A stretch of DNA of 38,200 nt, taken from assembly GCA_947587605.1 (NCBI GenBank), contig CANPYB010000003.1, positions 1-38,200 of the forward strand, written 5' to 3'. Shown here one piece after another: positions 7,650 through 17,028 of the stretch. The notes under the pieces are model-generated. The model saw nothing but the letters and a program-made list of their open reading frames with translations. It searched no databases and was not told the origin of the DNA. The DNA comes from Candidatus Gastranaerophilales bacterium. Its GTDB lineage: Bacteria > Cyanobacteriota > Vampirovibrionia > Gastranaerophilales > Gastranaerophilaceae. Numbering within the stretch: position 1 is the first letter of the stretch; each line of letters begins with the position of its first letter. A program made the position numbers and the translations under genes.

Positions 7650-9183
7650 GAACATAGTTTCTGTCTTTGAGTTTTTGAAAATCATCAGCAGTTATATTAT
7701 CAATATCAAAATCAATTCCGCCGTCTTGTCGATATTTTTCAAATGCCTCTGACTGTGTTTCTAAATATATTATTTCATTTTTGTCATAGTCTTTTTTATA
7801 TATTGACTTAATATAAATATTAGGCGAGAGCATAAAATCATTTGCGGTTTTATCAAGTATCGGAGTTTTGTTTTGATACGCATAATAAGCTGCCAAACGT
7901 TCATTCACATATCTTAATTTATATTTTTTGTAATTCGGTTCTGCATAAAATATTCTCTTATATTCTTCATTATTAAGATTTTTAAAAAAATCAGCATTGA
8001 ATATCAGTTTTTTTTCAATACATCCATACACAAGTAAAATAGGAGTTAATATTAAAATCAATGAAATTAATACTGTGTTTATTATTTTTTCATTTTTTAA
8101 ACTTGAAATAATCAATAGAATTATTGCTATAAATAAAACTTTCATTTGTGTGAGTGTATCAAAATGAATAATATATAAATATTTATGAACTTCATGACGC
8201 CCGGCAAAAAACAATAACAGATAAAATGTTATCCCGCTTATAAATAATGAAAATATAAATTTGAAATAATACTTTTTTGCTTTAAATTTGTACATACATA
8301 TTAAAAGTATTATTATTACTAAAATATAGTAAATTAAATCATGTAATACTATAACTTTAAGATTTTGCAAATATTCATTAACTAAAGCACAGAACTGTTC
8401 CAAGTTATTTATTCCTTGTAAAAATGCTCCCTTTGCTTTTTCTTGATATGCTGTTTGAGGATTAACAAAATAAAGAATATTTCCTATTAACATACACAGA
8501 AAAGTTGAATAATATTGTTTTATTTTTTTATTTGTTTTTTCCAAGAAAATAAATAATATAAATGTTAGCGTCGATATAATTAATGTAAATTCAGTTGAAA
8601 ATCCAAGAATAAAAGCGAAAAAATTAATTTTAAATTTTTTTCTAACATTTGGCTTGTCTTCATTTCCATATTCACAAATAAAGTTTTTCCAAAATATAAA
8701 AAATATTATAAACGGAAATGTAAATCCGTAGAATGAGCAATACATAATACTTTCGTATGTATTTACAAAGTGTATGTAATATGCCTCATACAAAAATAAT
8801 GCAAGTACGGGAAATATAATATTTATTTTTCTAAACCAAAAAGCACAATAAGCAAGGTAAAAAATGAACACAGCCGTAAATACACCTTTAATTACAGCAC
8901 CACCTGTGCTTATCCAAACAACAGGGTGTATGTCTAAAAGTTTTGGTATAATATATCCCGTCAATTTTACTAAAAAATTAGATAAATATCTGCCGTGGTC
9001 GACTGATATAATAAAGTTATTTATAAAAGTACTAAATTTATCGTTACAGTTTGTATTATTTATAAAAATCCAGTAAGAATCATCCCAATTTACAGTAAAA
9101 AAATGGGAAGAAATATATGTAAAAAAAACAATAATAATAAATACTAAAGAACTTAATAAGATATTTATTGTATTTTTGCACAT
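7636..9183 (-). CDS. Polytopic membrane protein, GT-C-like/DUF6056-like
   Basis: Many hydrophobic segments; acidic WDDSYW after the first TM helix and a large C-terminal soluble tail. Confidence 0.5.
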   Translation of the reverse strand: MCKNTINILLSSLVFIIIVFFTYISSHFFTVNWDDSYWIFINNTNCNDKFSTFINNFIISVDHGRYLSNFLVKLTGYIIPKLLDIHPVVWISTGGAVIKGVFTAVFIFYLAYCAFWFRKINIIFPVLALFLYEAYYIHFVNTYESIMYCSFYGFTFPFIIFFIFWKNFICEYGNEDKPNVRKKFKINFFAFILGFSTEFTLIISTLTFILFIFLEKTNKKIKQYYSTFLCMLIGNILYFVNPQTAYQEKAKGAFLQGINNLEQFCALVNEYLQNLKVIVLHDLIYYILVIIILLICMYKFKAKKYYFKFIFSLFISGITFYLLLFFAGRHEVHKYLYIIHFDTLTQMKVLFIAIILLIISSLKNEKIINTVLISLILILTPILLVYGCIEKKLIFNADFFKNLNNEEYKRIFYAEPNYKKYKLRYVNERLAAYYAYQNKTPILDKTANDFMLSPNIYIKSIYKKDYDKNEIIYLETQSEAFEKYRQDGGIDFDIDNITADDFQKLKDRNYVLNDI

Positions 9184-9185
9184 AC

Positions 9186-9746
9186 TTAATCAAGATAAAA
9201 AGCAGTTACAACTTTATGAGAGTCTTCAGCATGCTGGATAGCTTTATGCAGAGTATTTGATGTATGTGATAAGAAGCAAATTAACTGCTGGCATTCATCA
9301 ATAATTTCTCTGTTGCATATTCTGCTTGCGTCAGCTAAGGTCATCATAGAGCGATCGGGATGTTCTAATATATTAGGAACACCGATTAGTTGGTCTTGTA
9401 CATCAGAAGGCTGCTGTCCGATTGTTTGAGGTAAAATAACCCTTAATTTATCCGGATTAGCTTTCATTGCACCTCTTATTGTTGCAGCATTTGTTCCTGA
9501 CGAACCTCCGCTTGTTATTACCGTATTTCCTTGTATTACAAGTGCATAGGATAATATTTCAATGATTTGCTGATGTGTTATAGGTAAATTTCTGCTTCCG
9601 ATTATTGCAACTTTCTTTGCTGATTGCTGTATTGTTGCAAGTTCCATTGCCAATGCGTCTAATGTATTGGAATCAGAATTTTCTACTTTATCCATATCAT
9701 CAAGCGGTACCATAATTTGTTGTTCGTTTTTATTTTCTTCTGACAT
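9186..9746 (-). CDS. LOG/DprA-like Rossmann-fold protein
   Basis: KVAIIGSRNLPITHQQIIEILSYALVIQGNTVITSGGSSGTNAATIRGAM and TLADASRICNREIIDECQQLICFLSH resemble the SLOG/DprA superfamily. Confidence 0.6.
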   Translation of the reverse strand: MSEENKNEQQIMVPLDDMDKVENSDSNTLDALAMELATIQQSAKKVAIIGSRNLPITHQQIIEILSYALVIQGNTVITSGGSSGTNAATIRGAMKANPDKLRVILPQTIGQQPSDVQDQLIGVPNILEHPDRSMMTLADASRICNREIIDECQQLICFLSHTSNTLHKAIQHAEDSHKVVTAFYLD

Positions 9747-9823
9747 ATATTTCCTTATTTATTTATAATATTTTCAATTTATAATATAATAATAATAACA
9801 CATTTTTGAAAAAATAAAAGTAC

Positions 9824-12283
9824 ATGTTAAATATTTTAGAGGGATTAAACAGGGAGCAGAAAGAAGCAGTATTGTGCGAAAACGGCACAATTCTTGTGCT
9901 TGCGGGAGCAGGCTGCGGGAAAACAAAGGTCTTAACAACAAGAATTGCTCATCTTATTAACAGCGGAGTTTCGCCTTATGAAATTCTTGCGGTTACGTTT
10001 ACTAATAAAGCTGCTAAAGAAATGGTGGAAAGACTTTCCCGCATGGTCGGCGAAGATAAAGCAAAAAAAATGTGGATTGGTACTTTTCACTCTATTTCAG
10101 GCAGGATTTTAAGAACCGATATTTCGGAATATATTGATGAAAACGGTAAATCTTATGATAATAAATTTGTTATTTATGATGATACGGATTCTAATTCTAT
10201 CTTAAAAACAGCTATTAAAAATTGCTCTTTAGATGAGAAAATATATCAGCCTAAGTTACTAAAGACTATTATTTCCAACGCTAAAAACAAAATGCTTGAC
10301 GCATATACATACGCTACTCGTGCAAGAGATTACAGAACAGAGCAGTATGCACGCATATTTATGGAATATCAAAAAATTCTTTTGTCAAATAATGCGCTCG
10401 ATTTTGATGATATGCTTGTTTTGGCGGTTAAATTGCTTGAAAAATCTGACAGCGTAAGGGAAAAATATTTTAAAAGGTTTAAGCATATTCTTGTTGATGA
10501 GTTCCAAGATACAAATCTTTGTCAATATAAACTTATTAATTCAATTTATACAAATAATCTTAGTGAAGATGATATTCCAAAAGAAAAAAGCCTATGTGTA
10601 GTTGGTGATGTTGACCAATCAATATACAGCTGGCGAGGAGCAGATTACAGAATTATTTTAAATCTGCAGCAGACATTTAAAAAGACTCATTTAATAAAAC
10701 TTGAGCAAAATTACCGTTCTGCCGAAACTATTTTAGAGGCTGCAAATTCAGTTATATGCAACAACAAGCAGAGAATAAGCAAAAATTTATATTCTAATCT
10801 TGGTAAAGGTCACAAATTGAACCTGTATAAGGCAAATGATGAAGCAGATGAAGCACTTAACCTTGTACGAGAAGTAAAAAGATTATCATTGACAGAATCA
10901 CTTGCGGATATGGCGGTTTTATACCGGACAAACTCGCAATCACGTGCAATTGAAGAAGCCTGCATGGCTAATTCAGTTCCTTATAAAGTAGTAGGCGGAC
11001 TTAAATTCTACGACAGAAAAGAAATAAAGGATATTGTTGCTTATTTAAAACTTATTTATAATCCCTCGGATTCTATGAGTCTCCGCCGAATTATTAATGT
11101 TCCAAAGCGTTCCATAGGAACGGCGACGGTTGATAAACTTTTACAAATTGCTGATGAAAATAATATAAAATTTATTGATGTTTTAAAATCCGTCGATGAA
11201 TTTGACGATTTTTCTTCTGCAGTTAAGGCAAAACTGACGGCATTTTATAATTTAATATCTGATTTTCAGTCTGCATTTTACAAAATGGATTTACCTGAAT
11301 TTATAGGTTACGTACTTGATAAATCGGGTTACATTCAAGATATCAAAGAAAACGAAGACGAAATTACGGCAGAGAGCAGAATTGATAACTTGCAGGAATT
11401 TTTAAGCGTTGCAAAAGAGTTTACACCGCAGGACGAGAGCGATATTTTAGGCGAGTTTTTATCGCAAGTTTCTTTGGTCAGCGATATTGATACTTATGTC
11501 GATGATACTCAAGCATTAACATTAATGACTCTGCACAGCGCAAAAGGGCTTGAGTTTGATACTGTATTTCTATCGGGGCTTGAAGAAGGAATATTCCCAC
11601 ACACAAGAGCTCTTGACTCTTTAACAGAAATGGAAGAAGAACGAAGATTAATGTATGTCGGTATTACAAGAGCTAAAAAAAATCTTTATTTAAGCTACGC
11701 AAACAGGCGCAAAATGTGGGGGCAGGATAAATATTTTCCCCCGAGCAGATTTATTGCCGAAATTCCGCCCGAATTATTAGAGTACAGCGAATCTGAATAT
11801 CAATCATATTCTCAATCCTCTTATACCTTTAAAAAAGCTGTTGACACAATTAAATCAAACAAATATCTTGAAGAAAATCCCGACGGCAGCATTAAATCCG
11901 TTACTTCTTTCGGAAAAAATTTCGTTGCCCCGAATAAAAAACAAATAACTCATAATACTTCCTTTGTTATCAGAAATAAAAAAAATGATGAAAAGCGGGA
12001 ACAGCGCAGACAGCAGGAAGAAAACAGCATAAAAAACCTGCTTGAAAATAATCCTATAAAAAAGAAACTCATGGAAAAACAAAAGAATGAGCAAATTGAA
12101 AATTCATTAAAACAGAATACATCAACTTTTAAAGCAGGTGACAGGGTTTTTCACTCAAAGTTCGGTGTCGGTAAAGTTATTGAGATTAAAACCGTAGGCT
12201 CATCAGATATGATTATTGCAGATTTCGGCAATCAAGGAAAAAAGGCGCTTGACGCGGCTTTTGCTCAATTAAAAAAGTTTTAG
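9824..12283 (+). CDS. pcrA: ATP-dependent DNA helicase UvrD/PcrA
   Basis: LNREQKEAV, LAGAGCGKTKVLTTR, VDEFQDTN, GDVDQSIYSWRGAD, LEQNYRS, LMTLHSAKGLEFDTVF, YVGITRAKKNLYL; C-terminal AGDRVFHSKFGVGKVIEI. Confidence 0.95.
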   Translation: MLNILEGLNREQKEAVLCENGTILVLAGAGCGKTKVLTTRIAHLINSGVSPYEILAVTFTNKAAKEMVERLSRMVGEDKAKKMWIGTFHSISGRILRTDISEYIDENGKSYDNKFVIYDDTDSNSILKTAIKNCSLDEKIYQPKLLKTIISNAKNKMLDAYTYATRARDYRTEQYARIFMEYQKILLSNNALDFDDMLVLAVKLLEKSDSVREKYFKRFKHILVDEFQDTNLCQYKLINSIYTNNLSEDDIPKEKSLCVVGDVDQSIYSWRGADYRIILNLQQTFKKTHLIKLEQNYRSAETILEAANSVICNNKQRISKNLYSNLGKGHKLNLYKANDEADEALNLVREVKRLSLTESLADMAVLYRTNSQSRAIEEACMANSVPYKVVGGLKFYDRKEIKDIVAYLKLIYNPSDSMSLRRIINVPKRSIGTATVDKLLQIADENNIKFIDVLKSVDEFDDFSSAVKAKLTAFYNLISDFQSAFYKMDLPEFIGYVLDKSGYIQDIKENEDEITAESRIDNLQEFLSVAKEFTPQDESDILGEFLSQVSLVSDIDTYVDDTQALTLMTLHSAKGLEFDTVFLSGLEEGIFPHTRALDSLTEMEEERRLMYVGITRAKKNLYLSYANRRKMWGQDKYFPPSRFIAEIPPELLEYSESEYQSYSQSSYTFKKAVDTIKSNKYLEENPDGSIKSVTSFGKNFVAPNKKQITHNTSFVIRNKKNDEKREQRRQQEENSIKNLLENNPIKKKLMEKQKNEQIENSLKQNTSTFKAGDRVFHSKFGVGKVIEIKTVGSSDMIIADFGNQGKKALDAAFAQLKKF

Positions 12284-12293
12284 GTATTGTACT

Positions 12294-13292
12294 ATGATTA
12301 AAGTATTGGATTGCACATTAAGAGACGGCGGTTATGTTAATAACTGGGATTTTGGCAATAACAACATTATTAAAATAATTTCATTACTTACTCAGGCTAA
12401 AGTTAATTTTATAGAATGCGGATTTTTAAAAAAAATTAATTATAATCCTAATGTTTCGCTTTTTTCCAATATTAATCAGCTTAACAGTATTATAAATAAT
12501 CAAAATTCCGAAACAAAGTACACATTAATGATTAATTACGGAGAATATCCGATTGATAACATTACAAACAATGTAAATAAAAAAATAATGCTTAGAGTTT
12601 CTTTTAAAAAAAAGCATTTGAATGAGGCGCTTATTTACGCAAAATCGCTTTCGGATAAAGGATATGAAATATTCTTAAATCCTATGAATACTGATTTATA
12701 TTCCGTTAATGATTTAAAGTTTTTAGTTAAAAAGACTGATAAAATAAACCCATTTGCACTTACTATTGTTGATACAATAGGCTGTATGGGTGAAAAGGAT
12801 GCTGTAAATATTTATAAGATTATTAACGCAGAATTAAATCCAAATATAAAAATATGTTTTCACTCACATAACAATCTGCAGTTGTCTTTTCCAAACGCAC
12901 TTGCTTTAATTAATTTATCTAATGAAAGAGATTTGATTGTTGATTCAACTCTTTTTGCAATGGGCAGAGGTGCAGGCAATGTTAGAACCGAACAAATTAT
13001 TAAATATTTAAACGATAATTATAATTCTGATTTTGATTATATTCCCGTTGTTAAACTTATTGACGATGTAATATATCCTATTTTCATAAAATCCCCCTGG
13101 GGATGTTCAACGCCGTATTACTTGGCTGCACTTCATCACTGCCACCCTAACTACGCTAAATTCATCTCGGATAAAGGCAATATTAGTACGGAAACTATTA
13201 TTAAAATATTTAATTCAATTCCTGCAGAAAACAAGTATGAATTTAATATTGATATTATTGCTGATTTATGCGGTAAATTTTGTTTATATTAA
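12294..13292 (+). CDS. DRE-TIM/HMGL-like aldolase catalytic domain protein
   Basis: MIKVLDCTLRDGGYVNNWDF, FHSHNNLQLSFPNALALINL, VDSTLFAMGRGAGNVRTE. Confidence 0.75.
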   Translation: MIKVLDCTLRDGGYVNNWDFGNNNIIKIISLLTQAKVNFIECGFLKKINYNPNVSLFSNINQLNSIINNQNSETKYTLMINYGEYPIDNITNNVNKKIMLRVSFKKKHLNEALIYAKSLSDKGYEIFLNPMNTDLYSVNDLKFLVKKTDKINPFALTIVDTIGCMGEKDAVNIYKIINAELNPNIKICFHSHNNLQLSFPNALALINLSNERDLIVDSTLFAMGRGAGNVRTEQIIKYLNDNYNSDFDYIPVVKLIDDVIYPIFIKSPWGCSTPYYLAALHHCHPNYAKFISDKGNISTETIIKIFNSIPAENKYEFNIDIIADLCGKFCLY

Positions 13293-13389
13293 GTTTTATT
13301 ACAAAATAAATACTTTGTATATAAAAATTATGCACATTTTCTCTTTGAATTGTTTTTATATATATAAGAACAGAAAAAAAGGGGAATAT

Positions 13390-13578
13390 ATGGCCAGAGT
13401 ATTAATTTCAATGCCGGAAGAGTTTTTAAGCAGAATTGATGAGGTTGCTGAGGGCGAAAACAGAACAAGAAGCGAACTTATCAGAGAAGCACTCAGAACT
13501 TACATCCACAAACAAAGAGTTAAAGAAAATGCACTTGCAATTAAAAATGCAAGCATTTTGGAATCATTGCTGGATTAG
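13390..13578 (+). CDS. Ribbon-helix-helix (CopG-like) DNA-binding protein, 62 aa
   Basis: MARVLISMPEEFLSRIDEVAEGENRTRSELIREALRTYI is a canonical RHH. ATG at 13390 preceded by AAAAAGGGGA; the listed start at 13237 is an upstream in-frame extension. Confidence 0.8.
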   Translation: MARVLISMPEEFLSRIDEVAEGENRTRSELIREALRTYIHKQRVKENALAIKNASILESLLD

Positions 13579-13612
13579 GTTGACTACAGACTTGGGAAAA
13601 GGGGAAAACTAT

Positions 13613-13638
13613 AAAAAGAAACCAATAGGTTTCTTTTT
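13613..13638. terminator. Bidirectional intrinsic terminator between convergent RHH gene and rlmD
   Basis: 11-bp stem AAAAAGAAACC / GGTTTCTTTTT with AATA loop. Confidence 0.8.
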
Positions 13639-14987
13639 TAGTGTTTTTCAAACATAACAACAGTTTCGATATGAGGTGTGTTTGGGAACATATCGACAGG
13701 CTGAATGTGTACAGGAGAAAAGCCGTATTGTTCAAATATATTCATATCTCTTGCCAGCGTTGAAACATTACAGCTGACATAGATAATATATTTTGATGTA
13801 AGTTCGCAAATCGCCTGCGCAGAGTCCATACTGCAGCCTTTTCGAGGCGGGTCTGTCAGCGAAATATCAAAACAAACTCCCTTCTTTAGCATATCTTTAA
13901 ATGCAATTGCAGCGTCAGAATTAATTATTTCTATATTATTTATGTTATTTAATTTTAAATTATCAAAAGCGTCCTTTGACGCACTTTTGACTTCTTCAAC
14001 GGAAACGATTTTAGAAGCAATAGGGCTTAACCATACTCCAAAACTTGAAACTCCGGAATACGCGTCTAAAATAACCGCATTTTTAACACGATTTTCTATC
14101 AGCTCATATACTTTATTAAAAATCACCTCTGCACAGTAAGGATTTACTTGGAAGAAACTTCCTGCGCTTATTTTATATTTTCTTCCTCCGAGTTCTTCAA
14201 TAATATAATCATTTCCTGCTAATGTGATTGTTTTTTCGCCTGTTATAACATTTGTTCGTTTTGTATTAAAATTTGCACAGACTCCTTTTACTTGTTGATA
14301 CTTATTTATGACGTTTTCGGCAAGTATATACAGCGATTTTTCCGCATTAACGGCATTTATGACAAAAGTAACCAGAATATTATTTTGACTTGATGACTGT
14401 CTGATTATTATATGCCGTAACAGCCCCCTGTGGTGTTTTTCATCATAACCCGTTATATTTAACTTTTGAGCTTCTTCTTTTATAAATACGGTTATATCGT
14501 TAATTAAATTTGACTGCATAGGACAGTATTTAATATTTATAAGTTCGTGTGAGTTCTTTTTATAATAGCCCGTTAAAATTCTTTTTGATTGTTTAGTTTG
14601 AGCAACCGGAAGTTGAACTTTACATCTGTATTCTTTTATTTTAGGCGAGGGAATTGTCTGTTCTACATCATAATCTTTTCCCGTAATATTTTTAATCGTT
14701 TCTTTAACAATATTTTGTTTTTCCTTTAGCTGGCACATATAATCAATATGCTGCCAGCCGCAGCTTCCGCATACATTATGTAGTGCACATAAAGGTTTTA
14801 TTCTGTATTCTGACGGCTCAATTATTTCATTTATTTTTGCAACCGAATAGTTTTTGGTCATCTTAATTGTTTCAGCTTCAACAACATCACCCCTGCAGCC
14901 GTTTTCAATAAATACTGTATATTCGCCGTTCCTTGCAAGAGCGTTTCCGCCGTATACCATTTTTTCTATTTTATATTTATTTTTCAT
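13638..14987 (-). CDS. rlmD: TrmA/RlmD-family RNA (uracil-C5)-methyltransferase
   Basis: TRAM-like N-terminus, cysteine cluster LCALHNVCGSCGWQH, LDAYSGVSSFGVWLS, LTDPPRKGCS, IYVSCNVSTLARD, PNTPHIETV. Confidence 0.85.
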   Translation of the reverse strand: MKNKYKIEKMVYGGNALARNGEYTVFIENGCRGDVVEAETIKMTKNYSVAKINEIIEPSEYRIKPLCALHNVCGSCGWQHIDYMCQLKEKQNIVKETIKNITGKDYDVEQTIPSPKIKEYRCKVQLPVAQTKQSKRILTGYYKKNSHELINIKYCPMQSNLINDITVFIKEEAQKLNITGYDEKHHRGLLRHIIIRQSSSQNNILVTFVINAVNAEKSLYILAENVINKYQQVKGVCANFNTKRTNVITGEKTITLAGNDYIIEELGGRKYKISAGSFFQVNPYCAEVIFNKVYELIENRVKNAVILDAYSGVSSFGVWLSPIASKIVSVEEVKSASKDAFDNLKLNNINNIEIINSDAAIAFKDMLKKGVCFDISLTDPPRKGCSMDSAQAICELTSKYIIYVSCNVSTLARDMNIFEQYGFSPVHIQPVDMFPNTPHIETVVMFEKH

Positions 14988-16983
14988 ATTTCATTAATTC
15001 AGACTTTACCCTTATTATAACATCTTCCCAATCATTGACTTTTGACTGTTTAAAAATTTTAATGCTGTCATACCAGGGGGTATTTACCGTATCATCAAAC
15101 CAGCGCCACTCCGAAATATAAGGCAGAAGCAAAAATGTTTTTACTCCCAGGGCACCTGCAAGATGTGCTATTGAAGAATCAATCGTTATTAAAAGGTCTG
15201 TCTGCTTAAGCAGTTTTGCGCTGTCATAAAAATCCTTGATATATTTTGATAAATTCGGAATATCCTCTTTTTTATTATTCTCTATTTGATATGAGTAAAA
15301 TGCGAATTTATCTGACTCAAACAGCGGTGTTAAATACTTGTAATCAATACTCCTGTTCTTTAATACGTTTTTGCTTCCCTGATAAAATACTCCGACATTG
15401 ATTTTGTCAGTTTTAAATACGTCATACTTATTATTACTGCTGAACTTAATGTATCCGCTTGAATAAGGAATATTGCTAAAATCCATATTTAGAGCATAGG
15501 CTATATTCATAACAGGCATGACAACATCGTATTCACTATATATTTTTTCTTTCGGTATAACCTCAATATTGGGATAATTTTCTTTTAAAACAGAAACAAG
15601 AGCTTTATCCGTCCTTAATATAACTTTTTTAGCAATATTCTGAAGAAACGGAATGTATCTTGCGAACATAATTGTATCACCGTACCCGCAATCAGAATAT
15701 AATAAAACTGTTTTGCCTTTTAAATTAACACCTTTTTCCCAGAATTTGTCTTTATATTCCCTATAAAAACTTGTATCTATGCTCCTTTTTATATATAACC
15801 GCATACCCTTATTGAAATTCTTTTCTTTCAAATATATCATTCCGAGGGAAATACAGCTTAAATAATTATCATCAGAATTTTTTATAACTTTATTAAAAAC
15901 TTTTTTAGCTTCTTCTGTTTTGTTTAAATATCTGAGCGCAACCGCTTTAGCGTGAAGAAGCTCCATAGAGTTCGGAAATTTTTTGAGTGAGCTTTCGCAT
16001 ATATCAAAAGATTTTTCATAATCACCTGTATCTATCATATTTAAGCTAAGCAAATATTGAGCTTGTACAGAATTAGGATTTTTTTTCAAAATATCATTTA
16101 ATATCTTTATACTTTTTTTGTTGTTTCCCGTTTTTCTCAATATATGAGCATAAGCAAGACAGACATTTTCACCGTCTTGAGAACTTTTATATGCACGTTC
16201 AATATAATACAAAGCCTTTATCTTATTAATTTCTCTATATAACAAGCCTATATTTAAAAGGGTGGGCGTATGATTTGGGTTGATATTTAATGCTTCTTTG
16301 TATAATTCAATTGCCTTTTTGTTCTTTGAAATTTTTGAATATAGCAAAGCTGAATTATATAAATACAAATAGTTGTTATTATTTAATTTTAATGCCTTTT
16401 GATACTCCTGTATTGCTTTGATATTTTCCCTTATAAGTGTATAAATTTCGGCTGACAAAGAATATAGCTGCTCATCTGTATTATTAATTTTCTCAGCGCT
16501 CAAAATTATATTTATTGCATTATTATACTCGCACAAATCTTTATAAATAACTGCAAGATTATAATATGCGGCGTAATTATTCGGATTTAGCTCAATTGCT
16601 TTTAGATAGGCATTTTTAGCTCCATTAATATCCCCCGTTTTTTTTAATGCAATCCCCAAAGAGTAATATAAGTCATCAGTTTGTTTGATTTCGAGCGCTT
16701 TATTGTAAAGCGTAACTGCATTATCTGATTCACCCTTATAGAAATAAGCCTTTGCAAGATTACCCGTGATATAAGAATCATCTCTAAGGACAAGTGCCCT
16801 TGAAAGGTTCTTAATAGCTGAATCATAGTCACCTTTAGCGATATAAAGCATTCCCGATAAATTTAAAACATTAACATCATCGGGATTAATTTGAAGAAGC
16901 AGAGAATATATTTTCTCCGCTTCATTAAATTTATTAATTTTATGCAGTGAAAACGCAGTATCTGTTAATTCTTTGTAGTTCAT
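14977..16983 (-). CDS. TPR protein with C-terminal GT9/GT41-like glycosyltransferase domain
   Basis: About a dozen TPR-like repeats (e.g. AYYNLAVIYKDLCEYNNAINIILSAEKIN) followed by KTVLLYSDCGYGDTIMFARYIPFL and DLLITIDSSIAHLAGALGVKTFLLLP. Overlaps the rlmD start. Confidence 0.75.
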   Translation of the reverse strand: MNYKELTDTAFSLHKINKFNEAEKIYSLLLQINPDDVNVLNLSGMLYIAKGDYDSAIKNLSRALVLRDDSYITGNLAKAYFYKGESDNAVTLYNKALEIKQTDDLYYSLGIALKKTGDINGAKNAYLKAIELNPNNYAAYYNLAVIYKDLCEYNNAINIILSAEKINNTDEQLYSLSAEIYTLIRENIKAIQEYQKALKLNNNNYLYLYNSALLYSKISKNKKAIELYKEALNINPNHTPTLLNIGLLYREINKIKALYYIERAYKSSQDGENVCLAYAHILRKTGNNKKSIKILNDILKKNPNSVQAQYLLSLNMIDTGDYEKSFDICESSLKKFPNSMELLHAKAVALRYLNKTEEAKKVFNKVIKNSDDNYLSCISLGMIYLKEKNFNKGMRLYIKRSIDTSFYREYKDKFWEKGVNLKGKTVLLYSDCGYGDTIMFARYIPFLQNIAKKVILRTDKALVSVLKENYPNIEVIPKEKIYSEYDVVMPVMNIAYALNMDFSNIPYSSGYIKFSSNNKYDVFKTDKINVGVFYQGSKNVLKNRSIDYKYLTPLFESDKFAFYSYQIENNKKEDIPNLSKYIKDFYDSAKLLKQTDLLITIDSSIAHLAGALGVKTFLLLPYISEWRWFDDTVNTPWYDSIKIFKQSKVNDWEDVIIRVKSELMKYEK

Positions 16984-17028
16984 AATTTAATATTTTAAAT
17001 CATGATTTTATCTGCTTGCAAGAATTTT

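Noticed and set aside
9186-9746. LOG/DprA-like gene as part of an anti-phage defence system
   Set aside because: SLOG proteins occur in defence systems, but neighbours here are a membrane protein and pcrA in divergent orientation; no effector partner visible.
13390-13578. Toxin-antitoxin module
   Set aside because: Only an RHH protein is present; no toxin ORF on either side before terminator or neighbouring genes.
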